This document shows positions 46,678-59,530 of a stretch of 64,000 bases of DNA, piece after piece. Under the pieces are notes generated by a model. That model ran no database searches and was not told the DNA's origin. It saw only the letters and a program-made list of their open reading frames with translations. Origin of the DNA: Trametopsis cervina (Eukaryota; Basidiomycota; Agaricomycetes; Polyporales; Irpicaceae). Every line of letters begins with the position of its first letter. Position 1 is the stretch's first letter. Where the stretch lies: positions 1,674,001 to 1,738,000 of the forward strand of contig MU278349.1 of the NCBI GenBank assembly GCA_022385755.1. Reading direction: 5' to 3'. The position numbers were made by a program, and so were the translations under genes.

Positions 46678-47908
46678 ATGGCTAAAAACGAGATTCAGTT
46701 CAAGGGCTATGCACTCACCAGTAAGCCATAGGCGTCATCTCAAGAGTCCCGGCACTGATCCCGTCGCAGAGCCCGAGAACCATACGAACCTCGAAGTGAC
46801 CTCCTTCCAGCCAAAGACCTTCGGGCCAAACGACGTCGAGATCGCCATCACTCACTGCGGCGTATGCGGCTCCGACCTGCACACGCTGAAGCAGGGCTGG
46901 GGCGCGAGCAAGCTACCGCTCGTCGTGGGCCACGAGATCGTCGGGCACGCCGTGCGCGTCGGGGAGAACGTGACGGATGTCAAGGTGGGCGACCGTGTTG
47001 GCGTTGGCGCGAAGATTGGTAGCTGCATGGGATGCAGGCAGTGCGGGGACGATTATGAGAATTATTGTCCGAAGGGGATTTCGACCTATGTGAGCATTTA
47101 TGTGTGAGTTTGTGGGTGCTTGGCTCATGTGGGGGAGAATAGAATTCGGTATATAAGGATGGTGTTGTGTCTCAGGGAGGATACTCTACCGCCATTCGCG
47201 CGCAGAAGGAGTTCGTCTTTCCCATCCCAGACGGCATTGAGTCGCGCTATGCAGCTTCGATGCTGTGCGCAGGTCTGACTGTGTTTTCGCCACTGAAGAC
47301 AAACGGGTGCGGACCAGGGAAGAAGGTCGGTATCATCGGTATCGGAGGCTTGGGGCACTACGCTCTTCTGTTTGCGAAGGCGATGGGCGCAGAGGTCTGG
47401 GCATTCACACATTCTCCGAGCAAGATGGAGGACGCAAAGAAGCTCGGTGCTGATCACGTCGTTGACACTAATGATAAGGTCAGCTCTGTTCGTGTACGCC
47501 ATATATTGCTCTCCACTGATATGGGGAACGCGGTAGGACTTTGCCAAGAAATACCCAACTACCCTCGACATCATCGTTTCGACTATGGATGCGACGCCCG
47601 AGTTGCCGCTCAAGGAGTTCCTGTCGATGCTCTACGTCCACGGCAAATTCATTTGCGTTGGATTACCGGACAGTGATCAACCTCTTCCCACTATGCACGC
47701 CTTCGACCTCGTTCCGAATGGCTGCTACATCGGGGGCTCCGCCGTCGGTTCGAAGAAGGAGGCCATCGAGATGTTGAAGCTTGCGGCTGATAAAGGGGTT
47801 CAGCCATGGATTCAGGAGCTGCCGATGAAAGACGTGAAGAAGGCGTTGGAGGGACTCGAGAAGAACAAAGTGAGGTATCGGTATGTGTTAACGCAGGACC
47901 TTGTATGA
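46678..47908 (+). CDS. Zinc alcohol dehydrogenase, Adh6/cinnamyl-alcohol type
   Basis: NADPH-dependent medium-chain dehydrogenase reducing aliphatic and aromatic aldehydes. In wood-decay fungi this type is tied to handling lignin-derived aldehydes (inference). The ATG at 46678 starts MAKNEIQFKGYALT. Catalytic zinc ligands are in HCGVCGSDLH and VGHEIVGHAV. Structural zinc cysteines are in GSCMGCRQCGDDYENYC. The nucleotide fold is VGIIGIGGLGHYALLFAKAMGAEV, followed by FTHSPSKMEDAKKLGADHVVDT. The Ser in THSPSK is consistent with NADP(H). It ends VRYRYVLTQDLV, TGA 47906-47908. Four exons, intact, about 360 residues. A TATA box upstream suggests regulated expression. Confidence 0.94.
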
Positions 47909-48185
47909 GACGGTGATGGTGGTTGTGGTCATGAAGCGCAAGAGTTGCCTTTTCTAGCCTCGTTCTCAGTTACAGCCGCGTAGCGCGAGGCCACCACGAA
48001 CCTGTTTGTTTCTTCGTCGACATTGATACGCATGTTTTGACTTTGTCCCTTCACACGCAAGATACATCTGAATAAGTACAGTTGGATTTTGTCCTGTTGT
48101 GCATCAGCAAATACGTGCTTCCAAGTTCACTGAAATAACGCGTCGCACGCGCACACGTTAGCCACTTCAAGTCGTCTGCAAAGAA

Positions 48186-50141
48186 ATGGGGAAAAAGAGT
48201 AAGCTGAACAAGGGCGGGAAGATGTACGACGACGACCCTGGGTGCAAGTACATGGTGATCGAGAACCCGTGGCCGAAATGTGAGGCCTCCAGAAGAACCG
48301 ACAGATGGTTCCAGCATGTCGGGGCATGGCTATGGTATGCGAGCGATAAGACCGTACTACCTGAGGAGATTTATTACGTCAAGACGGTATGTGTGTTCAC
48401 TCGACAATCAAGGCAGTCGTCAGAGTGGAAGACGGCTGAGTGTGCAGCAATTGATTTCACGAACGTCGTCACCCAGAAAGACGAGCTCGTCGCCAGTTAT
48501 GCAAAGGACGCAGACATCACGCCGCTACTCGGTCAACACGATTGGAGACAGTTCACGCTCAAAGAACCCGTCGATCCGAAAGGATGCTGGTCGTACATGT
48601 TTGAGTTCGACTATGGGACAAAAGGGCACCCCGCCGACCGTACGCGTTGACCTTCGTGTTCTACTCTGCTTACAGATCGCTGAATGCATAGTGACCGTTC
48701 ACAGATCAGTGGGCAAGCTATGCCCTCCCTGACCTCACCAAGGATGTTCATCTGCAGCGAGGCGCGCTGCCTATTCGGCAGCCGTACCCTCGTCCGGTAT
48801 GGGCGAACTCTCGGGACGGGTTGAGGTCGTGCAGGGATCTTGCGCTGCCTATGCCGGAAGTAAAGGCTCAGCCCCCCGTACCTTCACCTGCTGCGCCTGT
48901 AGAGCCTGTGAGTACTATCTCCGGCATCTTACCCTGCCTGACATTCACCACCGTGGTAGCCGTCCGATCGCACTTCTATCTATGCTGGGCTTGCAGAACG
49001 TATACCGGAAAGACCTCCTGCTGCTGAAACGCCCGCGGGGGACTCTGCAGGACCTATCCCTGGTGCGTGGACTTCGTTAAGTTCGCCCTGATATGATGAA
49101 TGACCTCGTTTGCAGGTCAAGCACAGCCCGGTAAACTTGATCCAGATGCCGCAGGTAATCTGGACGCGCAAATCAATCGTGTCTTTGCTCATTTTGCTTC
49201 TTGGTTGACGCGTCAGAGTCTGCAGCGCTTCGTGCGCTGAAGAGAGAACCTGCTGATGAACGGCTCTTGAATGTCAAACGGGAGCCTGGTCTAGGTTCGT
49301 CCTCTCCTATTGTTTATTGCACCAGCTGACTCACACTATTATCTCTTAGCAGTGAAGCCAGAGCCAGGCGAACCGTCTGCCGACATGCAAGCTGAATTTG
49401 AACGGTGGAGAAGAGAGCAGGAGGCCCAAAGGGCATCAGTTAAGCAGGAACCAGGTTCACAGGATCCTCGCGTGAAGTCGGAGCCCGGATTGGTGAAAGC
49501 GGAAGATACATGTAGGTGCTGCTTCTGGTCTTATTCTCAGTGCACAAGCAGTATAATTGGAAGTTGACGCTATGTTCTCGTAGCAGGTGAACCTTCTGAA
49601 GAGATGCGACAGCTGTACGCTCAGTATGAGCGTAGCCGATCGACCACTATGGCTACACCTATGCCAGCGTCAGCACAGGGTGAGTGTGCTTGGTCTCTTG
49701 AGAATGGAGCCACGCGTGGTAACTGACGTTGACAATTTCTATAAAGGTAGGAGCTCTGTAAAGCCTGAACCGCTGGATAACACGCCGCTACCGGGTGCAG
49801 ATCGTAGCAGGCAAGTAAAGAGAGAAGCGATAGGTGTGTATCTGCGTACAGGTGCTCGCTGAGTATATGGCTGACGCGACCGCAGAACAAAGCGAGCAAG
49901 TAGACGGACGCACGATGGATCCACGGCGCAGAAATAATCCCGCGGGTAATGGTCTACCGTGTGTCGAATGTTTTTGTATCTCATAGTTCTTTGACAGCTG
50001 GCACAAGTTCCAATGAGAATCGGCCAGTCAAGCGGGAATTCAACGAAGACAGCTCAGGTGTGGAATGATCTGCTATGGATATATGCTGCATGCTAAATGT
50101 TGTCTTGCGCAGGTTACACAAAGAGGGTCAAGACTGAATGA
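48186..50141 (+). CDS. Unknown protein with ten SUMO-type psi-K-x-E motifs on a string of small exons
   Basis: I do not recognise a named family. The start ATG at 48186 gives MGKKSKLNKGGKMYDDDPGCKYMVIENPWPKCEASRRTDRW, a compact folded-looking N-terminal domain running to about GCWSYMFEFDYGTKGHPADHQWASYALPDLTKDVHLQRG. A Pro/Ala-rich linker follows. From 49,115 on, short exons encode a tail with ten psi-K-x-E sites: LKRE, VKRE, VKPE, VKQE, VKSE, VKAE, VKPE, VKRE, VKRE and the terminal VKTE, most followed by P or PG. All introns in the tail are phase 1 and most split a Gly codon. One frame join near 48,914 uses a GTACTA donor I inferred from frame. TGA 50139-50141. A heavily SUMOylated nuclear protein is a reasonable inference. 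Confidence 0.7.
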
Positions 50142-50388
50142 GCTGAGGCGGCGTGTACATATACTCTGGGAGCCATAGCTCGATATACTGTTTTCTTGGA
50201 TCACGCTATGTGCTCTGTTCTCGTAAATGACAACTTCAGACGAACAATTCAAATGTTCTAACCCTAATAGTAGAGCAAGAATTATACGCGAAGTCCGGTT
50301 ATATCTCCGTAAATAGTGTGCAGAACTAGTATCTGCTTTTGAAGGTGTATAGCTTGTGTGGCTAACACCGCCTCGGAACAAGGGCGAC

Positions 50389-51892
<1,504 letters not shown>

Positions 51893-51999
51893 CGTACCAG
51901 GGTTGAGTAGAACGAGCAGTGACTCACGGTATTTCGTCCAAAGTTATGGCATGATATGTACTCACGCTGAGGTGTGCATGGCGGAGACCAATTAATCAT

Positions 52000-52090
52000 G
52001 GCAAGATGGCCGAGCGGTCTAAGGCGCTACGTTCAGGTGCATTGTACCTCGTAGTCCGAAAGGGCGTGGGTTCGAATCCCACTCTTGTCA
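52000..52090 (+). tRNA. tRNA-Leu (anticodon CAG) with 11-nt intron
   Basis: Complete type II cloverleaf. Acceptor GGCAAGA (52000-52006) pairs with TCTTGTC (52083-52089), discriminator A at 52090. The A-box is TGGCCGAGCGG. The anticodon stem CTACG/CGTAG encloses TTCAGG...T, with CAG at 52034-52036. The canonical intron position after base 37 holds 11 nt (52038-52048). A long variable arm is present, and the T-arm is GTGGG-TTCGAAT-CCCAC. A T-run (TTTT, near 52123) could end Pol III transcription. Confidence 0.95.
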
Positions 52091-52516
52091 TATTATTGTA
52101 CCACCAGCTGGGGTAGTACAAGTCTTTTGAATTAGCATGTCCTGTACGTGCACAACGGAACTGTATTCCCGCCTGACGGGCTAGTAGCTACTAGGGCCTC
52201 ACCCTGGGGAGCTTCCCTAACACTGATGTGCTTGTGGGCGTATGCACGACAGCATGCTCTTTTCCGAGAGAAAAAAAAGCAATTACGAGGTTTGGCTCCT
52301 CACAAATGCTAGCCTTTATCACACACTACCTATATACCAATAAACGTGGTGTTGTGGGTATTCCATCTGATTAGGCCTGTCAGATTATGGACGAGGCACT
52401 TGGCCGTAAACGGCAAATATCACCTTCCCATGCAACCCGGTGGACTATGGGCTATTACGCTGGGGGCATTCACTGTGGACCTTCATCTGACGCTCTACAC
52501 AACGGCTGTGGAGCGT
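52091..52516. other. Intergenic region after tRNA-Leu
   Basis: Contains the perfect 14-bp palindrome CTAGTAGCTACTAG at 52181-52194 and an A-run near 52270. No gene is recognised. Confidence 0.45.
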
Positions 52517-53573
52517 TCATGAGCCGGGTTGTTGAAGTAGATCCAGGAGTTCACGGGCACGCTGCTCTTTGATGGCCGGCTGGAAAGATACGCGGGGATG
52601 CGAGGTCTCAGCTTGTGATGTTTCCGTAGCCGCTTCCGTCTCAGGATTGCTGGGTAGCGCAGGTTCGTCGAGTAACTTGCGACATGTTTCTATGAGTGCC
52701 TGCACATGCGTAGTCAGAACGAAGAACGAAAGGTGTTGTAAATCAAAGGCACCTCACGCGACCCCCCTTGCACGCTCGAGATATATAGATTTACTAGGGG
52801 AACGTAGTCTGCGGGCACCTATTAAACAACACAACATCAACAACCTGCCTAGGTGATTCAGGAAGCTCTTACCGCCTCTTCCGACCATATATTTCGGATG
52901 AGCCAGTTCTGCCTGGCTTTGTTAAATTTCCAAGTGGAGGGATCGTCTGCTTTCAGGTATGCATACGCAAGGGCTGTTTAAGGTGTTGAGAGGAAGAAGC
53001 CAACGGTGTTAATGGGACAGACAAACCTTTGCTAGATTGCTCAGAGAGAGATTCATCCCCGGATGGGTCCTTGAACCCATGGCTCTTGTTTTTGTGTTTC
53101 TTTTTCTTTCGCTCACGATCCGATGCCTCTACAGCCTGTTCCTGTGCTTGCGACTTGTACTTCTCCCTCTTTTGCTTCTTTCTGCTCTCTCTCTGTTCAG
53201 CGAGTTCCAAATCCTTGCTACTTTGTTCCGCATCCTCCGCAGGTTTGGCCCTCTTTCTTTTCGCTTTACGATCAGGTTCAACCACGGCTTCCGCATCTGC
53301 TTGAGTTTCATCCACAGCGTCGTCGCTCTTCTTTTTCCTCTTCTTCGTTGTCAGCGAGCTGGATCCTCCCTCTACGGCAATGTCCTTGTCCCCCGACTCA
53401 ACCGCCTCGGCCTCTGCTTTCCCCTTCTTCCTCTTCTTTTTCGTTGCATCGTGTGCTTCTTCTGTTTCTTCGCTTTGTACCTCTTTGCCTTTCTTCGACT
53501 TTTTCTTTTTCGGTATGCTTGTTTCTTGCACCAAAATGTCCTGGGCTGCCGTCGTCTCAGTCTCAACCGTCAT
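52517..53573 (-). CDS. WKF-domain protein, probably nucleolar
   Basis: The ATG at 53573 opens a very Lys/Glu-rich disordered N-terminus of about 190 residues (KKKKSKKGK, KKKRKKGKAE, RKKKKHKNKS) with strong nuclear/nucleolar signals. After an intron the WKF (DUF2373) domain follows: ALAYAYLKADDPSTWKFNKARQNWLIRNIWSEEA, then PADYVPLVNLYLERVQGGSREALIETCRKLLDEP. It ends ARELLDLLQQPGS, TGA 52519-52517. The WKFNKARQNWLIRNIW motif is diagnostic. Relatives such as human C7orf50 are nucleolar and of unknown biochemical role, so I assign no function. Divergent from ARL1. Confidence 0.87.
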
Positions 53574-53818
53574 GGTTGCGAGAGGCTCGTTGAAAGTGAG
53601 AGTTTAGCACGATCACTGCAGATAATTTACGACCGCGAGACGCGACCCAGGCACAGCGCGTCCCATATTTCGCGCTGTCGATCAAAATCTGAGATACGGG
53701 TGCCACGGGTACCCATCCCGCGTCAGCTTACTGTGTTACGCTTGTTACAACTTGATTCACCTCCAACACCTCTCCTGCAAACCGTCTTGCCTTTTGTTCA
53801 GCTCTCCTACTGTCATTC

Positions 53819-54697
53819 ATGGGTCTCTCCTTTTCGTCGCTCTACAACTCGCTCAGTTCACTCGTGCGCTGGAGCAAAGAACAGGATGTCCGGATACTGA
53901 TGCTCGGTCTCGACTCCGCGGGCAAAGTGCGTCACTGTGCAACCGCTGCTTCCTTCTTATGTGCTGACATCATATCACAGACAACTATACTGTATAGGCT
54001 ACAGGTATGTCGGTCCTTCGTGTTTCGGAAATATGCACCCAACGCGCGTTGCGTTAGATTGGGGAAGTAGTTTCCACTATTCCGAGTACGTTACGATGCC
54101 TTGTTCGCTAAACAAGTGCCGTACTCACCTTTGAATCGCCAGCCATCGGGTTCAACGTAGAAACCGTCGAGGTATGTATATGCGAAACTTCGAGCGAGCC
54201 AGATTGTTGAACCTTTACAGTACAAAAACATCAAATTCCAAGTGTGGGATCTTGGTGGACAGTCCAGCATACGGTATGGTTCACATCAATATTCACTGAG
54301 TATGCTCTAAATGAATTGACCAGACCATACTGGCGTTGTTATTTCCCAAATACGTCGGCCATAATCTATGTCATTGACTCGTCCGACCGTGATCGACTTC
54401 CAACGTCACGAACAGAACTGCTGACGATGTTGTCGGAGGACGAGCTGGCTGGGGTCCCTCTATTAGTGTTCTGTAACAAGCAAGACATGGAGGGTGCCTT
54501 ACGACCAGATGAGATCAGCGAGAAACTGGGGCTGGCGGGTGGGGAGAAAGGCCGAGAGTGGAGCGTGAGGGGCAGCTGCGCAACGAAGGGCGAAGGTCTT
54601 GAGGATGGTCTGGATTGGTAGGTTGATGTTCATTCATACTCTCCTTGCGTTCTGACCGTTTATCTATAGGCTAGTCAACGCGATACAGAAGAAGTAA
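53819..54697 (+). CDS. ARL1: Arf-like GTPase Arl1
   Basis: Trans-Golgi small GTPase that recruits GRIP-domain tethers. The ATG at 53819 starts MGLSFSSLYNSLSSL, with Gly2 available for N-myristoylation. G motifs are LGLDSAGKTTILYRLQ (P-loop), [40 protein letters not shown] (switch I and II), VFCNKQD (base) and GSCATKGEGL in place of the usual SAT. It ends DWLVNAIQKK, TAA 54695-54697. Exons are tiny: one is 28 nt (IGEVVSTIP, near 54061-54088) and another about 24 nt (TTILYRLQ). Complete at about 180 residues. It could be confused with an Arf, but [13 protein letters not shown] and NKQDMEGALRPDEI favour Arl1. Confidence 0.92.
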
Positions 54698-54931
54698 GCA
54701 TAAGTAAACGGGCTAGCCTTCGGTATATATCGCACTATACAAACTCTCGGGACATTATGCTAGTTGCACATACGTTGTCTGTACATCACCTAATTACTTA
54801 TTTCTATATCTTGAGCCTTAGCTTTAGCCCTCCAGTCGAAGACTTCGGACATCTTCGTTTCTGTGAAACGCCTCCAAGTAGATCGTGCAAATCCCGACAG
54901 CATATTATACATCAAGTGGTCTAAATCAATC

Positions 54932-56782
54932 TCATTGCTCCTTGGCCCAACACCAATGCCAACTCATATCCTCCGACTGAGCTTGACATTCCCGGTACCT
55001 CTCCATGTCTGGTCTCCACATTCTCACCGTTCCGTCGTCCGCGCATGTTGCCAAGTTCCCTGCGGCCCAATCGACAGCCCCCACCTCTCCCTTCTGTCCA
55101 TTAAGCTCGATTCCCCGCCCCCGGCCATCGGCGTACAGCGAGGGCTGAATACGAGCCCTTGTGGATCCCGATACGTCGAACAGGTATGCGCTCCCATTCC
55201 GAGCACCACCGCTTGCGAGCCACTTGCCACACGGTGACATCGCCAGGCGTATATAGAACGAGTTTGTGTGCATGTTCTCGTGGGTATACGACCATGCATC
55301 CGTTTCTGGACCGCTCGTGTGACCAGACAGAGGCTCCAGTGTGGTCATGTCGTATGTGTGGATACGCGAATCGTTGGACAGGGCAAAAAGCAGACCGGCC
55401 GTGACGCCTGTACCAGCGGTCATGCTGGTTATTCCACGGGCTCGCCGTGTGCCGCAATATAGCGTTGGGTCCGTACTTGACATATCCACAGGCGAGGTGA
55501 TCGACTTCACGGTGGGCTCCTTCCGGGTCGAACGCCGCTTTGCGTCTATGTATCGGATATCCCATTGGCGCAATATCCTGATATGTTGCGGGTGAGCTCT
55601 AGTATGTATGGTTTTCCGTCTCAAGCACATACCCGTCGTATGAGCCACTGCTGATCAAAGCGTATGGATCGTGATCAGAGAACAGCAAGCTCGTGACGCC
55701 TCTCGCAGGTGGTGCGGTCATCTTCTTCCGCGATGCAGTCGCTTTGCCTGTGTCGTGTGCTTTTGGCACCGCAATTACCGGTTTCAACCCTTCCCCGCCA
55801 CTCGCTCCCGTGGCCAGTCTTAGATCCCATACACAAATCATTCCGTCTCGGCTTCCAGAGACAAGGATATCACCTTCCCTCGTTGGATCCCATGCAACGC
55901 ATTTCACCGTGTTGGAGTGATGTGAAAGTCGGACTGTGGGGGTAGCCCCGCTTGACGATAACTTCGAGACGCAGACTGATTTGTCGGCTGAGGCGGTTGC
56001 AATATGCGTATCGCCTTTGCACCATTGTACGTCAAACACACCGTTGTCATGTGGTTGGAACGTATGACGCTGTGGCTCTTCAGGAGAATCATATATCGGT
56101 TAAAGTTCTTTCGTCTGCGCAATTGTTACGCACCAACGTCCCATTCACGCCGCTTTGACGTGTCCAATATATGCACGGCGCCCTCCTCGGTTGTAACCGC
56201 CAACAAGGAATTCTGCCCAGTCCTAGCGGCATGCGAATAGGAGCACGCATAAGGAGGGCTCACGTAAGAAGTATTCCTTGTGGCGTGTAACTTGAAAATA
56301 TCGCATTTATTAGACGACACGAAAGATTGAAGTATTGGTCGCGTCGATACTTCAGTCACCGGGTGAGCTTGGCTGAGTGTGGGCAATGTGGATCACTTAC
56401 ATAGAGGTAACTGTGCCGTGCCTCTCCCTGGCCGTGCTCTGCTCGCTACGCTTAAGATATTATAAGTCGACCAGTAACGCGGTGCGCGGTCTTGAGGCCT
56501 GTAAGACGCGTCTTCCACGTCGTCTTCGCTGTCCTCATTGTCCTCATGATCATCCTCGCCCTCCTCCACATAAGCATCAACATCAATAACCTCTTCCGTG
56601 TAAACCTTGACGCGTTTCCGCGCAGTCACATCCGAGTCTGCATCTCCTTTCGTCCGAGAAAAAGGCCGTTTCCGCTCCGACTGTGGTGGGGCAACGCGAA
56701 ACCCGGTAGTTTTGAATTCTGCACCAGGGTGCTGACTGGCGTTGGTTTTGTTGACAAGGACGGGTCTAAGTGGCGAAGACAT
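54932..56782 (-). CDS. CDT2: WD40 protein Cdt2/DTL (CRL4 substrate receptor)
   Basis: Substrate adaptor of the Cul4-Ddb1 ubiquitin ligase that destroys Cdt1 and other factors on PCNA during S phase. The ATG at 56782 starts MSSPLRPVLVNKTNASQ. A disordered acidic N-terminus with a basic nuclear signal (TARKRVKV) precedes the repeats: LLAVTTEEGAVHILDTSKRREWDV, VFDVQWCKGDTHIATASADKSVCVS, VKCVAWDPTREGDILVSGSRDGMICVWDLR, GVTSLLFSDHDPYALISSGSYDG spliced to ILRQWDIR, and terminal VGAVDWAAGNLATCADDGTVRMWRPD. DHDPYALISSGSYDG-ILRQWDIR is typical of Cdt2. It lacks the long C-terminal PIP-box tail of animal DTL, ending WHWCWAKEQ, TGA 54934-54932. Confidence 0.85.
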
Positions 56783-57322
56783 AGTACAATTTGGCTGAGA
56801 AAGATACAAGCAGCGGGGAGGTCGAATGCGACGCGTAAACGTTGACGCGTATAAACGACCCTAAATGGGCACGTGAGCGCGTATAGGATACCACAGCGAC
56901 TTGTCAGCGGACTCGGCGCAACAGCACATTCCCTCACCAGCTTCACGGTCTCAGGCCCTCGAGTTCTGGGAAGAAAGCGTTCATATCTTCTCAGAAACAC
57001 AGGATTATCAGTAATCAATGTGGACTCGAGGCTCTGCTAACAGAGCGTGGTGTCAGTCAGCTGAAAGCTTTTCACCCAAGCTTTCACACTCGCAAAAGTT
57101 GGTCTTCGTGCGTCATTGGTCTCCGTGTATGCCACGATTCCCTGGTTGATACATAACCGTTAAGTGACAGAGACGAACAAAGAACTATTCAACCCGTCGA
57201 CGGCATGAGCATTTTCCGGACACGAGAAGTTTGAACTCCGTACGCTGTCTGCATACAGCTCTGGACACAGATACTCGCACGAATAAAAACATAATTTCCG
57301 CGCCAATTCTTTCCTCATCTAG
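56783..57322. other. Divergent region between CDT2 and NYN-LOTUS copy 1
   Basis: Contains the CDT2 promoter and the start of NYN-LOTUS copy 1, whose first exon I could not fix (an ATG near 57019 is one candidate). The part from about 57,150 resembles 59,480-59,530 upstream of copy 2 (shared aagtgacag/aatg..cgaacaaagaac and gaagtttgaactc blocks), so the duplication includes the promoter. Confidence 0.5.
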
Positions 57323-58751
57323 CTCCACGGATCCCCCAACGGTGCATGATGATGTTGCTGTCTTTTGGGACTACGGTGCGTGCTTCTACGCTTATAGATG
57401 GATAGCATGAGGGAAATGATGTTAATCACAATGACAGAAAACTGCCGCGTTCCATCTGAGGCTAATGGCTTCTCCGTCGCCAACGGGATTCGTCGCATAG
57501 CCCATGAATACGGCGGAGTCAAAACCTTCAGGTCATACTGGCCTCTAGTCCACCCCATGGCCCTCAAGCATTTTGCTACACGCTCAGACTTACAGGAGAG
57601 TGGTGTTTCTGTTATTGATTGTCCACACAATGGTCGGAAGGACACGGCAGATAGGATGATGTTGGGTAAGTCACTGTCTATTCTCACGACGGAGTGTGCT
57701 AATGTTTTCAATCCGGATTAGTGGACATGATGGCATTTGCAGGTGACACTCCCGCTCCTGCCACCATCGTCGTCATTACAGGCGATGGCGATTTTATATA
57801 TGCAATTTCTACACTTCGTCTGCGCCGATACAGGATTATCCTCCTTGCCCCACAAAACTCCAAGCCGGCGTTGAAATCACAAGCGACGGCGTTTTATGCG
57901 TGGCCGCAAGATGTTCTCTCTGGTGAACTTCCCGTACCAGGTTTGCCCCCACCGCCAACCTCTTCGCGCCCCTCGATTAGCAGTACTGGACATCCAGCCT
58001 TACGACCATACACGCCACGATTCGCTGACCGGTTGCCGCCAGGACCAGGATGGCTGCCTTGGCGACATACGAGCTCTCTTCAAGGTCATGCCAAGGCTGA
58101 GCCTACGTCCCCTGCTGGCTCGACCCCCGTACGTTGGTCGTTATTTATCTTTCGGCTAAATGGAGCTGATTGCGATGCCAGACTTCAGCTACTGCCACCG
58201 GTGGGCTAGCAGCCGAACCGTCGCAATTGTCTGGTGTGACTAAGGAATATGCTTTAACCGTGGTAAACCAGACTCCATACGTGCATGACGGAACAAAGGA
58301 TCCGTTGGTGTCAGCCGGACATGGCGAGAATGTTCCGGTTCAACAGGGGTCAGAACCCGTTTCTCCAGATAAGACGGTTGACGGTCAAGGTCCTGGATTT
58401 CACCCGGAATATAACCATGTCCTCGGCAGACATTTCAATCAGACCGTTAAGATGGTTGCTCTCCGTCGCGCACCGGATATTTACGAACCATTAGTGGCTA
58501 TACTAGAGAAGGAGCGTCTCAGAGGCCGTACGCGAATAACGCCCTCCATACTTGGCGCCCTTCTTCTGCTACACCATGAAGGTATCTTCGCCAGGGCTGG
58601 TTGCAAAAGCCTGGGACAGTATATACAGAGGGCCAAGGATGCTGGAGTGGTGCTCACCGAACCGCTGTCGGATTCCACATTCGATGTGGCCAATCCTTGG
58701 GTGGCTTTACATCCTAGGTACCACGGCAAAGCTCCCAAACTAGCTGAGTAA
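57323..58751 (+). CDS. NYN-domain ribonuclease with C-terminal LOTUS/OST-HTH domain, copy 1 (5' end unresolved)
   Basis: NYN is a PIN-like metal-dependent RNase fold and LOTUS is an RNA/protein-binding winged helix. The combination recalls MARF1-type RNA regulators. The first supported exon (57323-57375) reads STDPPTVHDDVAVFWDY and is spliced to ENCRVPSEANGFSVANGIRRIAHEYGGV. The catalytic acidic set is present: FWDYEN, HNGRKDTADRMMLVDMMAF and ITGDGDFIYAI, followed by LRLRRYRIILLAP and ATAFYAWPQDVL. A disordered linker leads to the LOTUS-like end: PDIYEPLVAILEKERLRGRTRITPSILGALLLLHHEG, RAGCKSLGQYIQRAKDAGVV and WVALHPRYHGKAP. TAA 58749-58751. No in-frame ATG precedes the first exon, so an upstream exon is missing. 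Tandem paralogue of the gene at 59531-61106. Confidence 0.82.
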
Positions 58752-59530
58752 TGCAACCCCCTGTACAGCACTATTTATTCTGCCAATTACCGCATACTAT
58801 CTCATGCATCTAGTGCTTTTGACACTGTTAACCTATATCATTTCACAAGTACGTATGCGTGACCAAGGTGAGTATTGACGATGCGTGTATGGCTCGCACT
58901 GATACTGTGCAGGTCGCATGCACCAAAAGCTTGACCGCCGGCGTTCGGTGAACAATACTGCAGTGAACACCTTATGTGCTCCCAGAGTATATGTCTGCAA
59001 TCCGAGTCAGCGATGCTAGCCGCCAAAAATTACTCTCGCTCAAGCAGTAGATGTGTGGTAGTCGAAATCGAATACCATAAAATCCAAATGATTTACGGGC
59101 GAATCCTCCGGTGCAACATGGCAGGCGACCTGGGGCCTCAGCGAAGATCTCACCCTCGGCGCGCAAACACTGTAAAACGCGCGTAAAGGAGCCGAGACGG
59201 GGACTTGAGCGTGTCCGGTAGGATATCGACCTTGTGGCGACATTGTCTTTCACCAGCCTCTCCATCCCAATTTCTCAGAAAGCAGCTGAGATTTTATTAT
59301 CAACTATGTATCACCAATAACCGATATGGACCCGATGTCCTTGCAGTGGAAGCGTAGTGGGTCAGCGGCAGTGAAATTTTCTCACGCAAACTCTCGATAT
59401 TCCAAAACCTGGGATACGTGCGTCTACATTCCCTTTGTCTGTCAGCTCTAAGACCGCATGGCTGATACAGGGCCGTAAGTGACAATGGCGAACAAAGAAC
59501 GATTTGATTTATCGGCGGCATGCCTTTAAG
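58752..59530. other. Spacer between the tandem NYN-LOTUS copies
   Basis: Holds the copy 1 3' end and the copy 2 promoter. The last part is similar to the region upstream of copy 1. The open frames here have no domains and no additional gene is supported. Confidence 0.45.

Noticed and set aside
53037..53900. 287-codon plus-strand open frame rich in Leu/Phe/Ser
   Set aside because: Antisense of the Lys/Glu-rich WKF protein. The Phe/Leu/Ser richness is the mirror of its lysine codons.
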